Positions 34,340 through 43,352 of a DNA stretch of 43,352 bases are shown in pieces; the first letter of the stretch is position 1, and each line of letters starts with the position of its first letter. The stretch comes from Nymphaea colorata. Lineage: Eukaryota; Streptophyta; Magnoliopsida; Nymphaeales; Nymphaeaceae. The stretch lies in NCBI RefSeq assembly GCF_008831285.2, contig NW_022204643.1, positions 1-43,352 on the forward strand. Reading direction: 5' to 3'. The position numbers were made by a program, and so were the translations under genes. The notes under the pieces are model-generated. The model did not search any database. It saw only the letters and a program-made list of their open reading frames with translations, and had not been told where the DNA came from.

Positions 34340-34514
34340 AAAGAAGATCCCATTGGTTAGGTGGGGTCCGCAGGAAAATGGAGGAGAAACGGCCAAACGA
34401 CCAAACGTGCAGGCTTAAAATGAGCAAAAACCGTGCATTTTGCATTTTGGTTTCAACGAAGAGCAGGTCGGTGGGGGTTTTAAATTTCCGACTGGGTTTT
34501 GCCGGAAGCCTAGG
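34340..34514 (+). promoter_or_regulatory. Putative ASNSD1 proximal promoter and 5' leader
   Basis: The 175 bases before the MCGI start are richer in G+C than the surroundings. They include an inverted CCAAT box (ccattgg at 34350-34356). No clear TATA box at a normal distance was identified. The upstream in-frame ATG at 34440 would add 25 residues to a domain that requires Cys right after Met, so it is judged to be leader sequence. Confidence 0.35.
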
Positions 34515-34709
34515 ATGTGCGGGATCGCTCTTATCATTTCCGGCGTCCAGATAGACTCGTCGTGCCTGCAGGAGTGCAGGGTGCAGATGAAGAACTGCCG
34601 GCGTCACGGGGCGGAAAGGTTCCAATTCTTTGGCTTTTGTTGGATGATCTTCATGTGGATTTCATCCCGTTCTTTTCTTTTTTATTTTATACTGGAGGTT
34701 AGTTATTGA
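34515..34709 (+). CDS. ASNSD1: ASNSD1 exon 1 (N-terminus of the glutamine amidotransferase-like domain)
   Basis: ATG at 34515 opens MCGIALIISGVQIDSS, the characteristic N-terminus of plant ASNSD1. Cys2 becomes the catalytic N-terminal nucleophile of class II (Ntn) amidotransferases after Met removal. Identity is clear for about 16 residues; beyond that the frame (..CLQECRVQMKNCRR..) resembles nothing specific and the donor is uncertain, so the exon end given is only the ORF end. It is the natural 5' partner of exon 2 at 37180. Because the following exons of copy C carry stops, this exon probably belongs to a pseudogene, although its start is intact. Confidence 0.75.
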   Translation: MCGIALIISGVQIDSSCLQECRVQMKNCRRHGAERFQFFGFCWMIFMWISSRSFLFYFILEVSY

Positions 34710-36471
34710 TTCGTATTTAGCAGTTTGCTGGGTGACGAGTGGCGGTCTATTGTTGGGAATTTGTTTTTCGACTGTTTCTTGGTTTCTTGTTTGTTTGGTG
34801 TATATCAGAGTTGTGATGGTTCTGATTGCGATACTTTAGTGCACCAATGATGATACGGTTCGTTGATGACTGTCCGGGGATCAGGGATGTACAATTTGGA
34901 GAGGCGAAAACATTAACATTTTCGTACCTTTTTCGTTCTCAGTTTTCATCGAGATGTGCATTATATCTAACTCATTATTATTGGAGCAGAAAGAACTACA
35001 TGCCGGTTCAATTTCAACGACCAAGTGCAAGGGTCTCGTATGGAAGGCAAGGTTTTCTGAAAGAGAAAATGTGCTTGCACTGTTACTTGAAGATTGTAAA
35101 AGCACCATGTGCTATCAGAACTAGACAGTAGAGAACTGCATGGCCGGCAATCTTTGAAATGGGTAACAGCGAGGGCCGCAAGGCCAGTAGTCGGTTCCTG
35201 CCTCGGGCGATTAGACTTCACGCCTCGCATATTTTTTCTATTTTATTTGTAAAAAATTAGACGATACACATGTAAATTTGTAATTTTCAATGCTGAGAAA
35301 TAACATATTGTTTTCTTACATACAAAATTGTAATCTATAATAATTATTGATGAAATAATTTACATGTTCTTTATTTATATCATAATTTACATGTTCTTTA
35401 TTTATATATATTTATATCATAACCAGAGACATTGTTCTCGCAATTTTCTCAGCAAAATTTTCTTTCCGAGCTCTTGCCAAAATTTGGATGTTAGTGGGAA
35501 AATGAAAGGGAAAAAATCTTAGAAGTTTTAAATGAAAAAATATGAAGAACGAACAAAATAAACATGATAATAAGTTTCCTATTAGCTATTATAAAGAAAT
35601 AGAAAAACTTTCTGAAAACATGAAAATTAACGAAAAAAATTCACATGCTCAAATATATGAGAGGAGGCTTTTGTGAAAGTCTCAGAAAAATATTGGAAAT
35701 ATCTCAGGATAATATCATGATAATATCTTGACATTTTTTGTTTTTGGTGTATTTTGAAAATATTGGAACACTTTTGCTGATACTATAAGCTGGCTTCAAA
35801 ACAGTGATGCTATAGGGATATGGTTTATATGTATATGTGTGTGTATATGTGTTTCATGACTTCTAACATTCCTAAATACTTTTGTCAAGTATCTCCCTTC
35901 TCATTGAATGATGAAATGGTAATCACTTTTTTCATTGAATGCTCGAATGCTAAGTCATATAATTTGTGCACATATTTTAATGGAGTCAAAATTGCCGATA
36001 GCGCATACTTTCCCAAATGACTGTCGGAAGCAGGACATGACTACTTGACAAGGAAGTATTCGCACGTCCATACATATCCGCAGATTCATTCTTCTTATTC
36101 TTTATATTTTGTATTGGTGGTTTGCATTATCATTTCCAAATGTTTTTACTCCTTGTTTGTATCCTGCCCCACTAGGTCTTCACTGCTTAGATCCATAAGG
36201 GGATTAAATGGCGCTTAGTAAGATGATGAGCCTCTTTGTCTTCTTCTTACTCTTCTACGACTGCAAGGAAGAAAAAGGGTTGGGGGGGGTGGTGTTGTGG
36301 AGGGAACATGGGTATGCACATGTGTTAGTCTATGATACCTAGATTTTCTTCTCTTGACCACGGAGCTTTATCCCGTCTTATTGCTTCATTAAATGTTCAG
36401 AAATTCTTTGGTTCGGAAACTCGTTGGGCTTTGGTTCTCATTTGCTAAAATTACTTGTTGAAACTAAAATT
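34710..36471. other. ASNSD1 intron 1, AT-rich
   Basis: No exon was recognised between exon 1 and copy C. AT-rich repeat-like sequence at 35420-35790 (ctcagaaaaatattgg, aatatctcaggataatatc) resembles 27430-27765 in composition. The frames at 34826-35131 and 35820-36020 have no family match. Confidence 0.55.
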
Positions 36472-37179
36472 TTAAGGAAACACCTCCATAAATTGTGTAC
36501 TCGCTCCAAAATTATTCAATTTCTGTGGTAAGTTTATTATGGTCTTTGGGAAAAACAAGTTATGTTCATCTTTTTGTTCTCGTATTCATGAATTCCAACT
36601 GTAGGAGGAATTGATAGCATATCAATAGATATTTATTTGAGTTTCTCTTATTCTTTTTCCCTTTAATGGTTGGTGATTGATAGCTATTCATTACCTTGAT
36701 AGTTCACTGATTCACTGTACAAGTAATCATTGTAGGCAGTGGTTTGTACGCTGTAATACCACTTTTTGACACTTATCATGTTGTTAGCGCCGACACTACA
36801 ATGTTCTACTCAACCAAGTAAGACAGGAGCCCAGCTCCCAGTGAACTCGTGTAGTTCTCTATAATCTATATCATTAGAGTTAATCCCCTTGCAATATATA
36901 TGCCATGTTGAAACTTAAAAGTAAGAGGTGGGTTTATTACATAGACTGAAGACTAGTCCACTCAACCAGGCTGTGTATATGATATATCGACTCTTCACCT
37001 CTTAGACAGAAAAATGAGAAAAGAAAAATGGATCCTCAGTATTGGATCCGACACCTCACACACATCTGTTGATAAAAGGCATCTTCTTTGCATATAGGCT
37101 ATAGCATATTCTATTTTGCTGTATGGCTTATTAACCAGTCAATGGGTATTGAAGTTGATTTGACATGTCCTTCATGTAG

Positions 37180-40100
37180 GGACTAGGATGTTCATGGACT
37201 ATGGAGATGCTATTGGCAGCACTTCAGAGACGGGGCCCTGATGTCGTGGGAAGCAAGAAAGTTCAACTTGAGCTATGTGGAGGTAATTGCAAGTTACTTG
37301 ATTTTACTCTGTTTAGCATTCTTGATGAGAAGGAAGAAAGTCAATAAAATGGAGAATCATGTCCCGGTGGCAAAATCAAGTGAGATTTTGGATATTAGGC
37401 TCGTTTAGATAAGACAAGGCTTTTGTTTTATCCTGCTGCAGATGATGCATATGTTAAAGAAGGAGCCAGCAAGGAAATTGCAACGCTACTCTCCATTGGC
37501 ATAAGCAGATTAGATTGTGGATATAATATTGGTGTAACTCACGCATTGCCTTCTGCAAAAATGCATTTTATGGTGCTACATTGCAACTTAGGGATACCAA
37601 TCCAGTGCATCAACCACTGACAAATGATTTTGGAAATATCCTTGTTTACAATGGTATTTAACTGCTAACTCTGCTACACCATTTGGTATGAAGATGCACT
37701 TTATAATGATATTTCAACTGCTAATTCTGCTATTCCTCCGAGCATGAACATGCACTTGCTCCATTGTTTGTCATGTTGCCTTACTCATAGAGCCTATATG
37801 CCTGCAGTTGTTATCATATTTTTGGAATTGGTTCAGTTTGAGAATTATTTTGGATTCCCAAATCTTTGTTATGTTGGAGAAAATGTAAGATGGGGACAGC
37901 TTGCTAACCAACCGTTATTCCTGGATCAAGGGGGACACTGCAGTGGATTGAAGTGGGACTACGTAACTTGATCATGCACTTTGCAGTCCATGCAATAACC
38001 TTCTTTCTTTAAACTTAATTTATGTGGAATCCTTCTCTCTCTCTGTCTGAAATGAGGATGCGGTACATGTATCCTGACAGTTTACTTTTCATGATACTGT
38101 TCATGTTTGTAGAGATGAATTTTTGAGGATACCTTGTAAAGGATCCTGAATTTTTTGGAGCATGAGATGAATTTTTGAGGATACCTTGTAAAGGATACTG
38201 AATTTTTTGGAGCATGGAAATATCAACTTATCTTGAGATTCTTATTGGTAATTTTGCCTGTTTCTTGTCTCCTGCATATTGCTTTCTTTTTATTTTTCTG
38301 TACATGTTCCTTAGGTGCCATGATATCTCTTCTATATTCCCATGTTTTTAGGTGAAATATTTGGTGGAACTGATGTTGGAGGTAAGGAGAACGATTCTGA
38401 AATCCTAATAATGTTTTTGCACTGCAGAGATGCTGTTCATGTTCTTGCCATGTAAGTCATAGGGTCTGTTGTTGTAATGACAAAGAAGGCCATACATTGT
38501 TCCACAGATATTTTCGACAATCAGAGGACCATGGGCTTTAGCACATTGGCAGGTAATCATTGCTGGAACAAACTCGCTTGTGAATCTAAAAATCTTTAAG
38601 GGATTTCATATCTGAATAGCTGCTTGAAATGCTGTGCAGGTGGAATCAAGAACGTTGTAGTATGGTCAGGATGTATTTGGTTGCAAAGTCTTCTCATTCA
38701 TTGGCCCAATACAGAGGACTCGCGATTTATGCTCTCTTCCGTTGCACCACCACTAGTTCTACAATTTAATGGTAGGTATCAGACAATCTATAGAAGAACA
38801 TGAAGAAAGACTATTTACTCTCCTCAGCTTCATATAGGAGAAGAAGCAAGTGCAGTGCAGTGGTCACACACTTTTTTGTGGATTACCTATAACTTTGCTG
38901 GCATAAATGGTTAACAGTTGAAAATGAAATTCAAGTAGTTAGGACTTTACTTACAACTGTACTCATTCATGTCACAATTGCAAACGACAGATCAAATTGA
39001 TCAAAGTGGTACTGAGTTTCAGGATTGCAATGTACCACTTGGCGATGTCAAGGTTCATTCCATCCCAGGACAAAATCTATTAGATGCTTCTAGTTACTGG
39101 TAAGAGCTCTCTTGTAGTAATATACAGTGTCCATTTTGATGTTCATAATAATAGCCAGTGTGATAAGCAAGGCATGGTGGGTACAGTTGCTAAACATGAT
39201 TGGACTGATACCCTGATAAAGAGGTTGATTGCATGGAATAGATCCTTTGTGGAACCAATGAATGATAATCTTTGTCATCAGTGTTATCCAATGCAGAGAG
39301 GGTGTAACATCTCAAGCTTAATGTTGAGGAGAAACCACCTTCAAATGTCGCTTGCGTTAGTGATCCCATACTGACGCGGTTGAACTGCCACCATAATGTT
39401 TACTTGTGGTAGCGAATTGCATGGCGAAGCAGATTGCTGTAATAAGTTTGATTCTGATATCGACTGCATAGACCAACCAAAAGCAGTTTCACTTCATAAT
39501 GGTGTGCTTCTTTTCCTATCTTCCAGTTCATTTTTCCTATTTGAGGAAAAAATACCAGAAATGCTTGTTTTGCTCCTGATGCTTCTCTTGCACTTGCAGT
39601 TTCGTTGTCAGCAAAATATTTGCTTAATGCACTCAAAGAATCTGTATCAAGACGTACTTCTAAAGATTACATATATCAGGTTCAAAATCAAATCACTTTC
39701 CTTCGTTTAGATGTTGGGTTCTGTATTTTGTTGCATGAAATTAAGATGATTTGAAGGGTTATTTGGTTATCAAACTGCTGGTTGATTTCTTGTCATTACT
39801 TCACTCCAGTTGCATTATCAGTATCCTGTGCTTAACCTTTCTATTGGACTATCAGAAGTAGTCCTTTTTAGTGTTTATGTGGTTCCTCAGTTTGTTTCTG
39901 TTCTCTAGTATGTCAGTAATTTTATTACCGGCGTGCACAGTTGTGCAACTTAATTGACTTATGTGGCTAGATATATAATTAACAGGAAACTATCTCAATA
40001 CTAATGAATATGTCCATATCTAGCGGCTAGCCCAGACAAAGGGAATAGGACACTGAAAGCATGAATGCTATGATCAGTTGGTTTTTTTCATATAAATAAG

Positions 40101-40665
40101 TTCCCAAAATTAGGGAGATTAATTTTTATAAAATATTGTCATAAAAATATTTACCAATGTCTAAAATGCTACGGTATCCTCATTTGCATAGATCAGGATG
40201 TTGGTGATGCTTAAAAAGGCTTTCACTTTTCTAAGGACTATAGCTTGGGTTTCAGAAGTCAAATGTGATGGGAGGTGGATGCTTTATCAGTCTTTCCTTT
40301 TCTTATGTCAAGTCATGTTACACCTCCATGCTTCAAAGTGAAGTGCTTCAGAGCAAGCAATTTACTGTAAAAATTTTGTGCATCAATATCTGATTTGTTT
40401 TAGTGATTTATGGGATTTTTCATTCATCTTTTGAATCAATATGCAAAAAAGTGCTGTTGACCACATTGACTTCAAAATATAGTGCTATCTAGAAATAAAA
40501 AATTTGATTTATTCTAGTTTACAATTATTGGATCAAAAGAATACCTGACTCGAATTTTAAGTTTTCATTTGTTAGCAATATTGGTTTTCATTTTGCAGTT
40601 TGTGCAAGTGAGAATGGTGTTCTTGGAAACAAAAAACGTCCTTCAAGGCTCTGCTCCTTCTTAAG
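37180..40665 (+). pseudogene. ASNSD1: ASNSD1 pseudogene, exons 2-9 (copy C)
   Basis: Exon positions: 2 at 37180-37282, 3 at about 37557-37653, 4 at 38352-38451, 5 at 38508-38552, 6 at 38640-38771, 7 from 39023, 8 at 39600-39679, 9 at about 40599-40665. Exon 2 keeps the amidotransferase motif RRGPD (CCT at 37237-37239), which copy B has lost. It shares with B the suspect exon-3 acceptor and frame, TAG for Trp in exon 6 (38658-38660) with a 1-nt deletion nearby, and TAA in exon 7 (39101-39103). It also has its own 1-nt deletion at about 39323 (atgttgagg versus atgcttgagg). No exon equivalent to 10 or 11 (the PP-loop) lies between 40665 and 43160. It cannot encode a working ASNSD1 as it stands. 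Confidence 0.88.
38112..38215. repeat. Tandem repeat, 2 x 52 bp (copy C)
   Basis: Same pair as 7871-7974 in copy B, with one base making the two units more alike here (accttg in both). Confidence 0.9.
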
Positions 40666-41617
40666 GTGACACACATGCTTTTAAACAAGAAGCACATGCT
40701 TCATAGCTGAAAAACTTTTAAAGAAGTCATAGAACAATATTCTGTCATAATGAATATAAACATAATATTTAGCCGAATATTGATATTGTATCATAATCAA
40801 TAAAAAAGTCAGACACCAAAATAATTACCGCACAAATTAAATGGTAGGAAAAAAATCTTAAATCCTTTCTCTTAGTCATGTTAATCATATGATAAACAGA
40901 TAGAAGGACAAAATTCTTCATCTATTAGTGTAAAGTGTAAACAATTATCAACTGCATAAACCTAGAAATATATAAGAGGAAACCAGTTTGGTGTTAATAA
41001 GTATTTCTGTAAACAGATAACATGGATGTTCATGCTCGGAAGATGCACATATGGAAGGCATAATTGTGTCACCTATTGACTGAAGGTGTCGTGAAAGCAT
41101 GATCTGGATTCTTTCTTGAATGAGTAAAAAATGTGAAGTTTGCTTTATATGACTGCTCCAGCACACATTGATTTGAATTTGAAGCATAGAGGTGTAAAAA
41201 TCCGGCCAAAATGATTCAAGAAGCCACGACAAAAGGCTTGTTCACAATTACAACAAGCGAGGCTCAAAGACCTCCCAAATGGACAAAGGCACACAATAAA
41301 AATAAATAGAGCTTATTAATAGGGGCATTTGTTGGCTTGGTTGAGGATCATGCCATTGTGTGTGTGTTGTGTGCCTAATTATATAGAATCTATGAATAAC
41401 CAAACGAATCTCATCTATGAGAAAAAAGACATAAGGTTGAAACATACATTTCAAGTTTGCTGAAAATATCATTTTTTAACTTGCAAAGCTTTGAGATAAC
41501 ACTATGATATTATGTATTTTTCACCTTGTGATGGTATTTTTATTATACTGTATTATTGGTTGGCATTATCAGCAGCTTTAGAAAACCAATAGAAAATATT
41601 TGAATTTGATCTCTAGG

Positions 41618-42206
41618 TAGGGGTGCACATTGAGTCGAATAGCTCGGACTCAATTTGGTAAAGCTCTTCTTAAACCTGAGTTTGATCCTACACCTTCAAC
41701 AAACAAGTCAAGTTCAAGTTTTTCATAGGAACTAGTTTAGTTAATTGAGTCGAGCTCGAGTTTCATGACACCCTCAGATGTTTCAAATGTTGGCATGCAC
41801 AGACATCTTTCCTTGGGACCTAGACTTCCCTGTTAGAGGTGTAAAGAGAGAGATTCAAGAGGCAAGAAAGGAATATTTTTTGGTAAAGGACTTGCAACAA
41901 TGACTATCATTAATTACTCTCTCTCTCCTCTCTCTCTCTAGCTTTCTCTTTCTCTCTCTCTGCCATTATTCTACTTATCCCTCTTGGGTGGTTCAGTATT
42001 GAATTTAGCGGCTGAATCTTGCTAATGACAAGCAAGCCTACCGAGTCGAGCTCCAAAAATTATTACTGAGTCGAGCTCCAAAAATTATTATCGAATTGAT
42101 CTTGAGCCCAATTTATTGAGCTCGACTCAAACTCGAGCTGAGCTCAAGCTGAGTATTTTAGGTGCCGAACTGAGCTTGAGCTCAACCCGACTCATGTTCA
42201 GGGCTA
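41618..42206. mobile_element. hAT-like MITE rich in GAGCTCGA motifs (copy C)
   Basis: Same element as 11385-11978, with a shorter CT run (41918-41961). It sits in the intron after ASNSD1 exon 9. The homologous left copy at 1-558 loses similarity before reaching this element, so whether it is absent there cannot be decided. Confidence 0.55.
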
Positions 42207-42543
42207 TATCCAGGTCATTCATAAATCATCACAAAGATCATGCCTTTTAGATCTGGATGTGATTTCATTAGAAACATTCAGTTTATTAATTTTCAAACCA
42301 TTTTCGAGCCACTGCAGAATCTTATGTGCACTGTAAATGAAAAGTTAAAAAATTTTACATGAATCTAATGGTTGAGCCGGCTATCAGCCTGATGATTCTG
42401 TTTGATGAAACAACCGGCCTTTCATTGCTTCCATGTTGCGTCAATTTGCATGAACTTGAACATGCTTTCAATACATCATGAGTTCATGACACTCCTTGAC
42501 TCATTCAATCTCTGTTTGACATGGTTGACGCTGCGTCCTTGAC

Positions 42544-43159
42544 TTTGTTGTTCTTTAATAATGACTTCCATTTTGTTCAACTCTATTTTTTATAAGTGAT
42601 CAAAGTTGGGATGAAGCTGTAGGAAAAATTGGTCTCAAAATGCCTCATTTATCCGTGTCTGAATTTTGCTAACACAGAGGTGCATTTTGTGCACAAGTTA
42701 CTTTGTCAATGTCCATAAGTTTTGCTTTATTTATTTGATTGTGTGCCCTTAATCCTCATCCATGTGGCATAGGTATAACGTTCATTTTGTCATCCTTAAA
42801 TGCTTGGCATATATTTCTTTGGAGTTGCTGCATCAAAAAAAAGCTTAGTAGCTACTAAGCATTCATTCACAATTTTTTATCCTAACATGACCTTGTATGA
42901 ATGTCCTACTTTTGACCATAAAATTGTTAATTTTGTTCTTCACAAGTTTCACTTAAAGGCCTTCATTCTTAAATTTTCTGGACTAATTTCTGATTTTATA
43001 TGGAAAGCTTCTCTTTCCTTATGGGTGGTCCCTTAGATTTCATAGTACCTGCAACTTTTAGCCTCTTTTAAAGTTATTAACGTTAATGAATTTTGTAATA
43101 CCTACATTCTCTCCTGTATATACGAGGCTTTAATTTAAGATAATTTTTGGTTAATGCAG
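42544..43159. other. Intron sequence upstream of ASNSD1 exon 12
   Basis: AT-rich sequence ending in a good acceptor (ggttaatgcag). No copy of it was seen elsewhere in the window. The frame at 42800-43036 shows no family match. Confidence 0.6.
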
Positions 43160-43253
43160 ATGGCGCTTTGTGGAAATTGATGCTGATCTGTCAAAGCTGG
43201 ATTCAGAGTCAAAGCATGTTATGTCACTGATTAGTCCAGCAAATACATACATG
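43160..43253 (+). CDS. ASNSD1: ASNSD1 exon 12
   Basis: A 94-nt exon after acceptor taatgcag. The first base completes the codon begun by AG of the previous exon (Arg). It then reads WRFVEIDADLSKLDSESKHV and MSLISPANTYM before a gttagt donor, ending in phase 0. RW.FVEIDADLSKL...KHVMSLI.PA.TYM is the ASNSD1 segment directly following the exon at 4125-4230. There is no stop or frameshift. The remaining exons (starting with the family's D.NIG.A segment) lie beyond the window. Confidence 0.94.
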
Positions 43254-43352
43254 GTTAGTAGCTTCTGTTATGGAACCCAACTTGAATTCTAATAAGATTA
43301 TGATCTTATGTCCAACATTCTGGTTTTTTAGGGTAAATCTCTGATGTGATAG
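43254..43352. other. Start of ASNSD1 intron 12
   Basis: Begins with donor gttagt and shows no coding continuation before the window ends. Confidence 0.8.

Larger units (their letters stand above)
31413..34514. other. Intergenic region between divergent IPK and ASNSD1
   Basis: Holds a short imperfect tandem repeat (31660-31735), a GC-rich segment with exon-like features (31870-32032), a 38-base A run (32250-32287), AT-rich repeat sequence (32380-32700) and the second 290-bp dispersed repeat (33621-33911). Both promoters must lie here if the genes are expressed. No third gene can be supported. Confidence 0.6.
36472..42543. repeat. Copy C of the 6.1-kb direct segmental duplication
   Basis: Counterpart of 6231-12317. 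It is colinear with ASNSD1 exon 1 at left and is followed by intron sequence and exon 12 at right, so it is the better candidate for the source copy. It has a single 56-bp unit at its right end (from 42496) and a shorter CT microsatellite than copy B. Confidence 0.95.

Noticed and set aside
34440-34514. Upstream in-frame ATG extending the ASNSD1 N-terminus by 25 residues
   Set aside because: Class II amidotransferase domains need Cys exposed right after the initiator Met. MCGIAL at 34515 fits this and the extension has no family similarity.
1-43352. CRISPR array, operon or bacterial/viral gene cluster
   Set aside because: All repeats are tandem pairs or transposon-related, and the recognised genes are intron-containing plant genes. 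Nothing supports a prokaryotic or phage system.

Overview
The window is nuclear DNA from a flowering plant. It is AT-rich, has long GT-AG introns, and carries Ty3/gypsy and Ty1/copia remnants, MITE-like elements and plant-type exons. The species cannot be named from the sequence. There is no operon, CRISPR array or bacterial feature.

Two host genes are recognisable. (1) ASNSD1 (asparagine synthetase domain-containing protein 1), plus strand, occurs in several pieces. Clean exons lie at 3707-3815 (PP-loop SGGLDS), 4125-4230 and 43160-43253. A 5' exon beginning MCGIAL starts at 34515. Two nearly identical copies of exons 2-9 lie at 6939-10426 (copy B) and 37180-40665 (copy C). Both copies carry the same nonsense codons and frameshifts and read as pseudogenes. 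Exon numbers are relative to the start codon found at 34515. (2) IPK (isopentenyl phosphate kinase), minus strand, has exons 1-5 between 31412 and 24148, and the reading frame can be kept open through them. No later exon was found, so only the N-terminal half (about 165 of roughly 330 residues) is present. IPK and ASNSD1 stand head to head, 3.1 kb apart.

Layout: 1-558 is a diverged copy of the intron after ASNSD1 exon 9. 559-3706 is intron and repeat sequence. 3707-4230 holds exons 10-11. 4231-6230 is intron with a copia RNase H remnant. 6231-12317 is copy B. 12318-19300 is a 5'-truncated gypsy element in which a 2,730-base segment, including the end of copy B, is tandemly duplicated. 19300-31412 is the truncated IPK gene with repeat-laden introns. 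31413-34514 is the IPK/ASNSD1 intergenic region. 34515-36471 is ASNSD1 exon 1 and intron 1. 36472-42543 is copy C. 42544-43352 is intron plus exon 12.

The simplest reading (inference) is an old tandem duplication with one breakpoint in an IPK intron and the other in ASNSD1 intron 11. This leaves a left ASNSD1 with exons up to 11 and a right one with exon 12 onward. Between them sit a 5'-half ASNSD1 and a 5'-half IPK. Exon 11 (4230) and exon 12 (43160) are phase-compatible, so an intact mRNA could be made across a 38.9-kb intron while the internal 5' half decays. A later 6.1-kb duplication, a gypsy insertion and a local tandem duplication enlarged the interval. A misjoin of haplotypes or paralogues during assembly is the main alternative. 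I see no novel defence, biosynthetic or RNA system here; the interest is structural.
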